Below are positions 33,316-41,972 of a DNA stretch of 64,000 nucleotides, one piece after another. The notes under the pieces are model-generated. The model made no database searches. It was not told the DNA's origin and was given only the letters and a program-made list of their open reading frames with translations. The stretch spans positions 248,001 through 312,000 of the forward strand of contig NZ_JAXIVS010000001.1 in assembly GCF_034259325.1 (NCBI RefSeq), in the 5' to 3' direction. Position 1 is the first letter of the stretch, and each line of letters opens with the position of its first letter. Both the position numbers and the translations under genes were made by a program. Origin of the DNA: Hyalangium ruber (GTDB taxonomy: Bacteria > Myxococcota > Myxococcia > Myxococcales > Myxococcaceae).

Positions 33316-34458
33316 TTGTTCAACACCTACCTGTCCCGAGAGGCGGCGCAGAAGCTCCGTCACGGTGCCTTCTGGCTGCGCCGGGAGGACATTCTCTCCA
33401 TGGACGGCACCCCCAACGCGGGCGAGCCCGTCCAACTCCGCGATGAGGATGGGCAGGTGCTCGGACTGGGAGACGTGGACCTCGAGTCCTCCTCCTATGC
33501 CATCCGCCGCCTGGGTCTGCCCGAAGAGGCCGCCGAAGGCCTCATCCCCCGCCACGTCCGCCATGCCCTCGAGCGGAGGGCCCACCTCGTCGACGATCCG
33601 CGCTTCTGTCGACTGGTGAACGATGACGGGGACGGGCTGCCCGGCCTCATCGTGGACCGGTACGACACGCACTTCGTCATCCAGACCCTCACCCGGGCCA
33701 TGGACGCGCGCATCGAAGAGCTCACCCGCGCCATCGTGGAGGTGGCCGGCGCCGGCTCGGTGCTCCTGCGCAACGACTCGCACCGCCGTCGGCAGATGGG
33801 GCTCGCCCCGCAGCGCCCCCACGTGCTGTACGGCACCCCGCCCCGCTGGTGCCGCGTGCTGGAGCTGGGCGCGCGCTTCACCGTGGACCTCACCTACGGG
33901 CTCAACACCGGCTACCACTATGACCACCGCGAGCTGCGCCGCTTCATCGCGCGCCTGGCCCGCGACGCCCGGGTGCTGGACCCGTGCTGCAACGTGGGAG
34001 GCCTCTTCATCCACGCGGGCCTCCATGGAGCGCGGCAGTTGCTGGCCTTCGACGGAGACGCGGACGCCGCGGACCTGGCGCGCGAGAACGCCGAGGCCAA
34101 CGGGCTGCTCGGCCGGGTCCGGGTAGAGACAGGCTCCACCCTGGCCGTCCTCAAGGGCCAGACGGACACCTTCGACCTGGTGCTGCTCGACACCCGCGAG
34201 GCGGACTCCTCCGAGGGCTTCATCGAGTTCGTTCGCCTGGGGTTGCGGCGCACCCGCCATGGCGGCCGGCTGCTGCTGACCGGCTACCACCCGCCCCTGG
34301 CCCTGGGTGCCTTCGAGGAGCTGGTGGCCGAGGCCTGCGAGCGCGAGCAACGCGTGGCCTTCCGGCTGGCCCGGCTGGGCCTGCCTCCGGACCACCCCTC
34401 CCCCGTGAACACCCCCGGGGCCGACTACCTGGACGCGGTCGCACTTGAAGTGAATTGA
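33316..34458 (+). CDS. Class I SAM-dependent rRNA methyltransferase, RlmI-like
   Basis: A 380-residue methyltransferase if translation starts at the TTG at 33316, which has GGGAGGA five bases before it. Residues 1-80 form a PUA-like RNA-binding part. The SAM domain follows: VLDPCCNVGGLFIHA is motif I and LLAFDGDADAADLARENAEANG is motif II. RlmI makes 5-methylcytosine in 23S rRNA, and its motif IV is normally DPPxF; here the position reads LLLDTREADSSEG, so the target atom may differ. It precedes the YhaM-like gene by 52 bases. Confidence 0.78.
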   Translation: MFNTYLSREAAQKLRHGAFWLRREDILSMDGTPNAGEPVQLRDEDGQVLGLGDVDLESSSYAIRRLGLPEEAAEGLIPRHVRHALERRAHLVDDPRFCRLVNDDGDGLPGLIVDRYDTHFVIQTLTRAMDARIEELTRAIVEVAGAGSVLLRNDSHRRRQMGLAPQRPHVLYGTPPRWCRVLELGARFTVDLTYGLNTGYHYDHRELRRFIARLARDARVLDPCCNVGGLFIHAGLHGARQLLAFDGDADAADLARENAEANGLLGRVRVETGSTLAVLKGQTDTFDLVLLDTREADSSEGFIEFVRLGLRRTRHGGRLLLTGYHPPLALGAFEELVAEACEREQRVAFRLARLGLPPDHPSPVNTPGADYLDAVALEVN

Positions 34459-34510
34459 CCTCATCCAAACGTTCCCCCGACGGCTGGGGGTGGTAGTGTC
34501 GACCGCTACG

Positions 34511-36055
34511 ATGACGACCGACAACCCGTCCGAGACTCCATCGCCCGCCGCCGAGGGCGGCTCCGTCGAGACCGTGCGCAAGGTGTACGTCAAGGACCTG
34601 CGCGAAAAGGACCGCGTCCAGACCGTCTTCCGCGTCACCCAGAAGAACAAGGTGAGCGCGCGCAGCGGCAAGGTGTTCCTGGCGCTCGTGCTCGCGGACA
34701 AGACCGGCGAGGTGGATGCGCGCATCTTCGACAAGGTGGATGCGCTCGAGCCTGCCTTCGTTCCCGGGGACCACGTCCTGGTCCAGGGCCATGTCATCAA
34801 CTTCCACGGCAAGACGCAGGTCGTGGTCGAGGCCCTCGAGCGCCTGGACCCGGGCCCGCTGGACCTCACGGAATTCGAGCCGCCTCCGGCTCCGCCCCCG
34901 GCGGCCGCCGAGTCCCCCGCGGCGCAGGACAGCGCCCAGGAGCAGCCGCAGCAGGCCCAGCCCCAGGAGAAGCGCGAGGAGGCTGGCTCCCAGCGCCCCG
35001 CTCGCGAGGAGGGCGGCCCCACCTCCGGCGCCCGCGCCGTGGGACAGATCCGCGAGATCATCACCGAGCGCGTCAATGATGCGCACGTGAAGCAGCTGCT
35101 GCTGGCGTTCCTGGATGACCCGCAGATCGCCGCGGGCCTGCCGCACGCTCCGGCCGCCAAGGGCATCCACCACGCCTACCGTGGCGGGCTGGCCGAGCAC
35201 CTGCTGTCGGTCATCCGGCTGACGCTGCGCGTGGCGGACCACTACCCCATGGCGGACCGGGACCTGCTGCTGGCGGGCGCCCTGCTCCATGACGTGATGA
35301 AGGTGGCGGAGATCTCCCCGGAGAAGGGCTTCGAGTACACCGACGAGGGCAAGCTCGTTGGCCACCTGGTGATGACCGCGCAGAAGATCCGCGAGAAGAC
35401 CCTGGCCATCCCCGGCTTCCCGCCGCTGCTCGAGCAGCACCTCACCCACCTCGTGCTCGCGCACCACGGCAAGCTGGAGTACGGCTCGCCCCGGCTGCCC
35501 GTGACGATCGAGGCGTTCATCGTCCACGCCCTGGACTCGCTCGACTCGCGCATCGCCTCGTGGCTGGAGGCCATGTCGCGCGACCCGAACGAGAAGTGGA
35601 CCGAGACCCTCAAGCTCTACGAGCGCCAGCTCTGGAAGGGTCCCTCTCCCACCTCCCGAGGCAAGTCCCCCGTCGAGGGCCGCCGCCGCTCGCGCGAGGA
35701 GCGCAAGAAGGGCAAGGGCCAGCACGGAGGCGCCCCGCAGGCCCAGGCCTCGGGTGGTGAGGCTCCCGCCGGCGCGCCGCGCAAGGAGCGCCCGCCCAAG
35801 GAGAACCGTCCGCCCAAGGAAGGCCGCCCGCCCAAGGAGGCACGCCCGCCGCGTGAGGACCGTCCGCCCCGCGAGGACCGTCCGCCGCGTGAGGACCGTC
35901 CGCCCCGTGAGGAGCGCCCACCCCGCCCGCCGCGTGACCCCAACTCCCTGCCCCAGGAGCTGACCTTCAAGCCCTTCAGCGCGCTGACCACGCTGGCGCC
36001 GTCCGGCTCCACGTCGAAGCCCGAGGGCGAAGGTGAGGGCTCCTCGGAAAGCTGA
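34511..36055 (+). CDS. YhaM-like OB-fold/HD-domain nuclease with hexapeptide-repeat tail
   Basis: A 514-residue protein. An OB-fold (about residues 20-105, KVYVKDLREKDRVQTVFRV) and a Pro/Gln-rich linker precede an HD domain (about 170-365) with GIHHAYRGGLAEHLLS, LLHDVMKVAEIS, YTDEGKLVGHLV and HHGKLEYGSPRLPVTIEA, the hallmark of YhaM/Cbf1 3'-5' exoribonucleases. The C-terminus is a charged low-complexity tail with eight RPPxxx units. The ATG at 34511 is preferred; GTG codons at 34490 and 34496 are possible. It is one base from the next gene and probably co-transcribed with it. Confidence 0.85.
   Translation: MTTDNPSETPSPAAEGGSVETVRKVYVKDLREKDRVQTVFRVTQKNKVSARSGKVFLALVLADKTGEVDARIFDKVDALEPAFVPGDHVLVQGHVINFHGKTQVVVEALERLDPGPLDLTEFEPPPAPPPAAAESPAAQDSAQEQPQQAQPQEKREEAGSQRPAREEGGPTSGARAVGQIREIITERVNDAHVKQLLLAFLDDPQIAAGLPHAPAAKGIHHAYRGGLAEHLLSVIRLTLRVADHYPMADRDLLLAGALLHDVMKVAEISPEKGFEYTDEGKLVGHLVMTAQKIREKTLAIPGFPPLLEQHLTHLVLAHHGKLEYGSPRLPVTIEAFIVHALDSLDSRIASWLEAMSRDPNEKWTETLKLYERQLWKGPSPTSRGKSPVEGRRRSREERKKGKGQHGGAPQAQASGGEAPAGAPRKERPPKENRPPKEGRPPKEARPPREDRPPREDRPPREDRPPREERPPRPPRDPNSLPQELTFKPFSALTTLAPSGSTSKPEGEGEGSSES
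35789..35932 (+). repeat. Eight 18-bp tandem repeats encoding RPPKE/RPPRE hexapeptides
   Basis: Eight in-frame 18-base units encode RPPKEN, RPPKEG, RPPKEA, three RPPRED, RPPREE and RPPRPP in the tail of the YhaM-like protein. The third base varies between copies (ccg/ccc, cgc/cgt), which shows the array is older than a recent slippage event. Confidence 0.95.
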
Positions 36056-36056
36056 C

Positions 36057-38009
36057 ATGGCCAAGCGTCTCGGAGAGCGACTGGTCGAAGCCGGCCTCGT
36101 CACCACCGAGGCCGTGGAGAAGGCCCTCGACCACCAGAAGATCACCGGCCACAAGCTGGGCGACTGTCTGGTGGACCTGGGCCTGCTCCAGGAGGCGGCG
36201 CTGCTGCGCTTCCTGGCGGCGGAGTTCCAGACGCGCTTCGTGACCGCCGACAAGCTGGCCAAGGCGAAGCTGCCCTCCGACGTGCTGGACAAGCTGCCGG
36301 TGCGCATGGCCGAGGCGCAGAACGTGCTGCCGCTGGCGTACGACTCGGACCGCAAGCTGCTGTCCATCGTCGCCGCCGAGCCGCAGAACAAGTCGCTGCT
36401 GGACGAGATCGCCCTCGTCACGGGCGTCTCGGAGGTCTACGCGTACATCGGCCTGCGCAGCGCCATCGCGGCGGCCATCCGCAAGCACTACTACGGCGAC
36501 CCCACCGCCTTCGCTACGCTGGAGTCGGGAGGCATCCAGGCCCCTCGCGCGGACGCGTCCGCCCAGCCCAACTCCGACACCTCGGGCAGCGGCAGGGGCA
36601 GCGCCCCCAGCCTCCAGCTCCGCATCGAGACGGATCCGCGCCTGAGGACCCACCGCTCGGGCACCCAGGCGCGCCTGCCCACGCAGATGCGCGAGGCGCT
36701 GAGCGGCTCGCGCTCGGGCGTGGCCGAGAGCGACTTCATCGAGACGATCAACATCCTGGTGGGCCTGCTGGAGCAGGAGCGTCCCCACCACCGTGGCCAC
36801 TCCGCACAATTGGCGCGGCAGGCCACCATCGTCGGCCGGCGCATGGGCATGGCGCCTCGGGAGCTGGCCTCGCTGGCCATGGCCGCCTACCTGCACGATC
36901 TGGGCAAGCCCGCCGAGCGCCACTACACCCTGGCCAGCAACGCCGCCAACGCCGACTGGAAGTCCGAAGCCAAGCGCCTGGCCCGCGCGCCCACCCGTCT
37001 CTTCGAGGCCGTGCATCTGCCGGTGGCGGTGAACACCATCCTCGCCCAGCTCTACGAGGCCTATGACGGCTCGGGCACACCCCAGGGCACCAAGGGCGAG
37101 GAGATCAGCCTCGGCGCCCGCATCCTCTCCACGGTGGACAGCTTCCTCGACCTGACGAAGAACCCCTCCAACGCTCACGGGAAGGCCTTGTCCAAGGCCC
37201 AGGCGCTGGACCACCTGCGGAAGAACGCGGGGGCGCTCTATGACCCGGTGGTGGCGGACATCGTCGGGCAGGTGCAGAGCGGCGAGCTGCTGCGCCACCG
37301 CATCGTCCAGGACGGGCGCCAGGTGCTCATCGCCGAGTCGGACGAGGCCACGCGCACGGACATGCTGGAGTCGGTGCTACGCCTGGGCTTGGTGGTCCAC
37401 GCCTTCTCCACGCTGGAGGGAGCGCTCGACGCACTGGCGCAGCAGGACTGCGACGTGCTGGTGCTGAGCCTGCGCTTCGGGATCGCCGATGTGACGGCCT
37501 TGCTCCAGTACGCGCGCACGTCGCCGGAGAGCTCGGGGCTGCCCATCCTCGTCCTCGGGGAGCCGGACAATTCCTCCCGGGACCGGCTGCTCATGGCGGG
37601 CGCCTCGGCGGTGACGGCTCCTTCCGACACCGACAAGGCCGCCGCGATGGTGAAGCAGCTCTACGAGGACCGCATCCTCCACAACGGCCCGGCGCGCGTG
37701 GTGCGTGGCAGCTACGACGAGCTGCCCCTGACGGAGCTGCTCAAGACGCTGGCCGCGGGGCGTAAGTCCGGGCGGCTCCACCTGCGCCACCACTCGCTCG
37801 AGGGCTACCTGCACCTGGAGCATGGCAAGGTCGTCTACGCCTCCTACGCAGGGCAGACCGGCGAGTCCGCGATGCAGGCGCTGCTCCAGATGAAGCAGGC
37901 GGACTTCCAGTACGATCCCGACTCGCTGCTGCTGGAACTCCCCCACCTCGACAAGGACCTGGATCAGGTGGTGAAGGAGCTGGGCGTTCGCCGCTCGGCC
38001 ACCGCGTAG
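36057..38009 (+). CDS. MshEN / degenerate HD-GYP / receiver / PATAN (DUF4388) fusion protein
   Basis: A 650-residue signalling protein. Residues 1-140 are a type II secretion ATPase-like MshEN domain (RLGERLVEAGLVTTEAVEKALDHQ), a known c-di-GMP receptor fold. Residues about 230-390 form an HD-GYP-type domain with HHRGHSAQLA and YLHDLGKP, but GYP reads DGSGTPQG and the HHE motif is missing, so catalysis is doubtful. Residues about 415-530 are a receiver-like domain (VLIAESDEATRTDMLESVL) without the usual acidic pair, and about 545-650 a PATAN domain (LTELLKTLAAGRKSGRLHL). It starts one base after the YhaM-like gene. Confidence 0.82.
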   Translation: MAKRLGERLVEAGLVTTEAVEKALDHQKITGHKLGDCLVDLGLLQEAALLRFLAAEFQTRFVTADKLAKAKLPSDVLDKLPVRMAEAQNVLPLAYDSDRKLLSIVAAEPQNKSLLDEIALVTGVSEVYAYIGLRSAIAAAIRKHYYGDPTAFATLESGGIQAPRADASAQPNSDTSGSGRGSAPSLQLRIETDPRLRTHRSGTQARLPTQMREALSGSRSGVAESDFIETINILVGLLEQERPHHRGHSAQLARQATIVGRRMGMAPRELASLAMAAYLHDLGKPAERHYTLASNAANADWKSEAKRLARAPTRLFEAVHLPVAVNTILAQLYEAYDGSGTPQGTKGEEISLGARILSTVDSFLDLTKNPSNAHGKALSKAQALDHLRKNAGALYDPVVADIVGQVQSGELLRHRIVQDGRQVLIAESDEATRTDMLESVLRLGLVVHAFSTLEGALDALAQQDCDVLVLSLRFGIADVTALLQYARTSPESSGLPILVLGEPDNSSRDRLLMAGASAVTAPSDTDKAAAMVKQLYEDRILHNGPARVVRGSYDELPLTELLKTLAAGRKSGRLHLRHHSLEGYLHLEHGKVVYASYAGQTGESAMQALLQMKQADFQYDPDSLLLELPHLDKDLDQVVKELGVRRSATA

Positions 38010-38010
38010 C

Positions 38011-38787
38011 TCACGCCACGCGCAGCCCGAACAGGCCCGAGGCCGTGGCCGTTGTCACCGCCGCCAGCTCTTCCAGAGACACGCCCTTGAGCTCGGCCAC
38101 CTTGCGCGCCGTCTCCACCACGTGCGCGGGCTCGTTCTTGCGGCCCCGGTGCGGCACTGGCGCCAGGAAGGGGCTGTCCGTCTCCACCATCAGCCGGTCC
38201 AGCGGCGTGAAGCGCACGGCGTCCTGGAGCGCCTCCGTCTTCTTGTAGGTGACGACGCCCGACAGGGAGATGTGGAAGCCCAGGTCCAGGTAGCGCCGCG
38301 CGGCGGTGGTGTCTCCCGTGAAGCAGTGGATGACGCCACGGCGCAGACCCACCTCTTTCAGGATGGCCTCGCAGTCCTCATGCGCGTCGCGCACATGCAC
38401 CACCAGCGGCTTGTCCAGCGTGCGCGCCAGGAGGCACTGGCGCCGGAACACCTCGGCCTGCACATCGCGGGGAGAGCGGTCGTAGTAGTAGTCCAGACCC
38501 GCCTCACCCACCGCGCGCACCTCGGGCCGGGCGCAGGTGCGCTCCAGGGTGGCGAAGTCTTCCTCGGTGGCGCGCGCGGCCTCGTGCGGGTGGATGCCCA
38601 GCGTGGGCGACAGGAAGTCCGGGTGCGCCGCGGCCACCTCCAGCGCGTTGCCCCAGTCCCCGGGGCCCTGGAACTGCCCCACCACCACGGCGTGGACCAG
38701 GCCGGCGGCGCGGGCGCGATCCAGCACTGCGCCGAGCTGCGCGTAGTCGGCGGACTCGAGGTGACAGTGGGCGTCGATGAGCTTCAT
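38011..38787 (-). CDS. tatD: TatD-family metal-dependent hydrolase
   Basis: A 258-residue TIM-barrel DNase/hydrolase. Metal ligands are visible in DAHCHLE (residues 5-11), EAGLDYYYD, HVRDAHEDC and the final VETDSPFLAP. AGGAG lies six bases before the ATG at 38787, which overlaps the stop of the HEAT gene (ATGA). The order metG-HEAT-tatD keeps the metG/tatD neighbourhood seen in Bacillus (metS-yabD) with a HEAT gene inserted. Its 3' end is convergent with the MshEN fusion gene, one base apart. Confidence 0.92.
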   Translation of the reverse strand: MKLIDAHCHLESADYAQLGAVLDRARAAGLVHAVVVGQFQGPGDWGNALEVAAAHPDFLSPTLGIHPHEAARATEEDFATLERTCARPEVRAVGEAGLDYYYDRSPRDVQAEVFRRQCLLARTLDKPLVVHVRDAHEDCEAILKEVGLRRGVIHCFTGDTTAARRYLDLGFHISLSGVVTYKKTEALQDAVRFTPLDRLMVETDSPFLAPVPHRGRKNEPAHVVETARKVAELKGVSLEELAAVTTATASGLFGLRVA

Positions 38788-39755
38788 GGCGTCTCCTGCA
38801 ACAGTTCGGTGAGCTCGGACCGCGCCTCGGGCGAAGAGAAGGAGGGAATGGCGGCTCGCACGCGCGCCTGCCCCTCGGGCGATCCCAATCGCCACACCCC
38901 CTCGGCCGCATCCAACCGGAAGTCCTCGGGGGCGCGGGTGTCCTCCAGCAGGGCCAGCAGCCACGGCAGCGCCTCGGCGGCTCCCAGCCTCCCAAGCCCC
39001 CGCGCGGCGGCACCCCGGCAGGGGTCCTTCGGGTCTTCCACGATGGTGCGCAGCCGCTCCAATGCGCCCGGCACCTTCACCTCGCCACACAGCTCCAGGG
39101 CGAGCGCCCGATCCGTGCTCCAGCGCTTCTGGGTGCGCTTCAGGAGCCACTCCACCCCTTCCGAGTCTCCCAGCCGCGCCAGCACCCCCGCGGCCTGGGT
39201 GCGCTCGAAGCCCGGCAGCAGCCAGCGGCGGAACAGGCGTTTGATGGAGGGCAGCGCGCGGGGATCCTCCAACTCCGCCAGCGCTCCCAGGGCCCGGAAG
39301 CGCAGGCGGTCGTTGTCCAGCGCCTCCACGAGGATCTCCATCCCCGAGCTGTGCTTCAGCGCGGCCATGCCCCGCGCCGCCTCGAAGCGTATCTCCGGGA
39401 TGGGGTCCTCCAGCATGCGCGCGAGGGCGCCACGCAGCTCGGGCCGCGCGAGATCGGCGATGCGTCCGGTGGCCTCCAGGCGCACGCCGAGATCGGCGTC
39501 CGACAACCGGGCGGTGAGCGTGTCGGGCAGCTCCTCGGGAGACAGCACCAGCGTGGCCAGCCCGAGGCCCGAGCGGCGCACCTCGCCCTGCGCGTCAGCG
39601 AGCAGCCGCACGAGCACCTCGGCGAACTCGGGCGCGCGCGACGGGTCCTCGGACGCGATCTGATAGAGCAGATCCGCGGCCTCGGCGCGGGCCTGGGGAC
39701 GCTGCTCCCGCTCCAGCGCGAGCAACGCCCGCTCTCGCTCGGCCCGCCAGTCCAT
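38784..39755 (-). CDS. HEAT-repeat protein between metG and tatD
   Basis: A 323-residue all-helical protein of PBS-lyase/HEAT repeats (LGVRLEATGRIADLARPELRGALARMLEDPIPEIRFEAARGMAALK and about six similar units). HEAT arrays are protein-binding scaffolds; no catalytic motif is present. The ATG at 39755 has a Shine-Dalgarno-like GAGGTG; a GTG at 39764 that overlaps the metG stop is an alternative. Both ends overlap or abut the neighbours, so metG, this gene and tatD are coupled. Confidence 0.85.
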   Translation of the reverse strand: MDWRAERERALLALEREQRPQARAEAADLLYQIASEDPSRAPEFAEVLVRLLADAQGEVRRSGLGLATLVLSPEELPDTLTARLSDADLGVRLEATGRIADLARPELRGALARMLEDPIPEIRFEAARGMAALKHSSGMEILVEALDNDRLRFRALGALAELEDPRALPSIKRLFRRWLLPGFERTQAAGVLARLGDSEGVEWLLKRTQKRWSTDRALALELCGEVKVPGALERLRTIVEDPKDPCRGAAARGLGRLGAAEALPWLLALLEDTRAPEDFRLDAAEGVWRLGSPEGQARVRAAIPSFSSPEARSELTELLQETP

Positions 39756-39760
39756 GGCGC

Positions 39761-41863
39761 TCACTTCACCTCGGAGCCGGGCGGCATGTCCCCCGGATCC
39801 AGCAGCGACAGGTCCTTACCCCCGGGGCCCGCGGTCAGGAGCATCCCTCGCGACTCGATGCCCTTGAGCTTGCGCGGCTTGAGGTTCATCACCACCACCA
39901 CCCGGCGGCCCGACACCTGCTCCGGCGTGTACGCCTGGGCGATGCCCGACACGATGGTGCGCGGCGCCTCCTCGCCCACGTCCACCGTGAGCTTCAGCAG
40001 CTTGTCCGCGTTGGCCACCTTCTCGGCGGCGACGATCTTCCCCACCTTGAGCACCACCTTGGCGAAGTCGTCGTACTCGATGTCCCCAGGCGTTGCCGCC
40101 GGTGCTCCCGCTCCGGCCCCAGGCGAGGCCTGCGGGGTGGGCTGCTCGGCCGGCTTCTTCTCGGCCTTCTTCTCCGCCTTCTTGGGAGCCTCCTTCACGG
40201 GCTCCGTGGGGGACGGCGGGATGAGGGCATTCACCTGCGTCTCCTCGAGCCGTGGGAGCAGCGGCTCCGGGGTGCCGATGGGGCGGCTGCGATCCAGCAG
40301 CGGGTAGCGCGCACGCTCCAGCGCCTGGAAGGTGAGCGGCTCCGCGCCGAGCTGCGCGAAGAGCTTCTCCGTCAACCGAGGCGTCACCGGCGCCAGCAGC
40401 GCGCCCAGCAGGTAGACGACGTCCGCCACGTCCGAGAGGTCCGCGCGCGCGCCCTCCACATCCGTCTTCTGCTTGGCCCACGGCGCCTGCGTCTGGAGGA
40501 AGGCGTTGGCCGTCTGGGCGATCTCGACGATCGCCTTGATGGCGTTGCGGTACTCCAGCTTCTCGAAGGCCTCGCGCACCTCGGGGACGCGGGCCAGCGC
40601 GGCCTCCACCAGCGCCTTGCCCTGCCCGTCCTTGCCCGGCGCCAGCCGCTTCTCCAGCGATCCGGAGAGGATGGTGAGCGCGCGGTTGGCCAGGTTGCAC
40701 ACGTTGTTGACCAGCTCGCCGTTCACCCGCAGACGGAAGTCCTTGAGGTTCAGGTCGAAGTCCTCGGGACCCGGGCCCAGGTTCGCCGCGTAGAAGAAGC
40801 GCAGGTAGCTCGGATCCAGGTTGTCCAGGTACGTGCGCGCGGCCACCAGGGTGCCCCGGCTCTTGGACATCTTCTCGCCGTTCACCGTGAGGTGTCCGTG
40901 GATCTTCAGCTCGGTGGGCACGTGCAGGTTCGCCACGTTGAGCACCGCGGGCCAGAACAGCGCGTGGAAGTAGACGATGTCCTTGCCGATGAAGTGGACG
41001 ATGCGGGTCTTGGCGTCCGGGGCCCAGTAGTCGAGCGCGCTCTGGGCCTTGCCCGTCTCCTTCGCCCACTTCTCCGTGGTGGCGATGTACCCGATGGGCG
41101 CATCCAGCCAGACGTAGAAGTACTTGTCCGTCTCACCCGGGATGGCGAAGCCGAAGTAGGGCCCATCACGGCTGATGTCCCAGTCGGCCAGCCCCTTCTC
41201 GAAGAAGCTCTGGAGCTGATTGGCCAGCCCCGCGTGGATGAAGCCCGGCCGCTTGAGCACCTGCTGCAGGAAGTCCGCGTGGCGCGACAGCTTGAAGAAC
41301 AGGTGCGCCGAGTGCTTGCGCACCGGGGGCGTGCCGCACAGCGAGCACTTGGGATCGATCAGGTCCGTGGGGCTGTAGGCCTTGCCGCACTTCTCGCACG
41401 CGTCCCCGTACTGGTCGGCCGCCTTGCAGTTGGGGCAGGTGCCCCTGATGAAGCGGTCCGGCAGGAAGCGCTTGTCCTTCTCGCAGTAGGTCTGCTCGAT
41501 GTCACGGCGCTCGATGTCGCCCTTCTCCTTCAGCCGCCCGTAGATGAGCTCGGAGTAGTGCCGGTTCTCGGGCGAGTGCGTGGAGTGAAACCAGTCGACG
41601 GAGATATCCAGGTCCTGGAAGTCCTTCTTGTGCTGCTCGTAGAAGCGGGCCACGAACTCCTCGGGCTTCAGGCCCTGCTTCGCGGCGTTCAGCTCGATGG
41701 GCGTGCCGTGCGTGTCGTCCGCGCAGAAGTAGACGACGTCCTTGCCGCACGACTTGAGGAAGCGGACGTAGACGTCGGTCTGGATGTACTCGACGGCGTG
41801 GCCGATGTGGATGGGGCCGTTCGCGTACGGAAGCGCGCTGGTGACGAGGATCTTCTCCGCCAT
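39761..41863 (-). CDS. metG: Methionyl-tRNA synthetase
   Basis: A 700-residue class I aminoacyl-tRNA synthetase. HIGH is at residues 19-22 (PIHIGHAVEY) and KMSKS lies in GEKMSKSRGT. Zinc knuckles (CPNC, CEKC, CSLC) lie in the connective-peptide region near residues 140-180. A Lys/Pro/Ala-rich linker leads to a C-terminal EMAP-II/Trbp111-like OB domain (about 595-700, IEYDDFAKVVLKVGKIVAAE), the dimerising tRNA-binding form. AGGAG precedes the ATG. It heads the metG-HEAT-tatD operon and is divergent from the NRDE gene. Confidence 0.97.
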   Translation of the reverse strand: MAEKILVTSALPYANGPIHIGHAVEYIQTDVYVRFLKSCGKDVVYFCADDTHGTPIELNAAKQGLKPEEFVARFYEQHKKDFQDLDISVDWFHSTHSPENRHYSELIYGRLKEKGDIERRDIEQTYCEKDKRFLPDRFIRGTCPNCKAADQYGDACEKCGKAYSPTDLIDPKCSLCGTPPVRKHSAHLFFKLSRHADFLQQVLKRPGFIHAGLANQLQSFFEKGLADWDISRDGPYFGFAIPGETDKYFYVWLDAPIGYIATTEKWAKETGKAQSALDYWAPDAKTRIVHFIGKDIVYFHALFWPAVLNVANLHVPTELKIHGHLTVNGEKMSKSRGTLVAARTYLDNLDPSYLRFFYAANLGPGPEDFDLNLKDFRLRVNGELVNNVCNLANRALTILSGSLEKRLAPGKDGQGKALVEAALARVPEVREAFEKLEYRNAIKAIVEIAQTANAFLQTQAPWAKQKTDVEGARADLSDVADVVYLLGALLAPVTPRLTEKLFAQLGAEPLTFQALERARYPLLDRSRPIGTPEPLLPRLEETQVNALIPPSPTEPVKEAPKKAEKKAEKKPAEQPTPQASPGAGAGAPAATPGDIEYDDFAKVVLKVGKIVAAEKVANADKLLKLTVDVGEEAPRTIVSGIAQAYTPEQVSGRRVVVVMNLKPRKLKGIESRGMLLTAGPGGKDLSLLDPGDMPPGSEVK

Positions 41864-41972
41864 GGACTCTCCTGAAGGGCGGCGGACTGTAGCCGCTCGA
41901 ATGCCCGCGGTCATCGGTGCTGGTGAGGGGTCGCTGCGCGCCACCGCCCCCGGGTGTTATGGACTCGATACG

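Noticed and set aside
35789-35932. CRISPR-like array (regular 18-bp units)
   Set aside because: Units are contiguous without spacers, in frame and encode RPPKE/RPPRE; no cas gene is present.
34220-36421. 733-codon minus-strand frame opposite the YhaM-like gene
   Set aside because: Low-complexity Leu/Gly/Arg content and no motif; shadow of the repeat-rich plus-strand gene.
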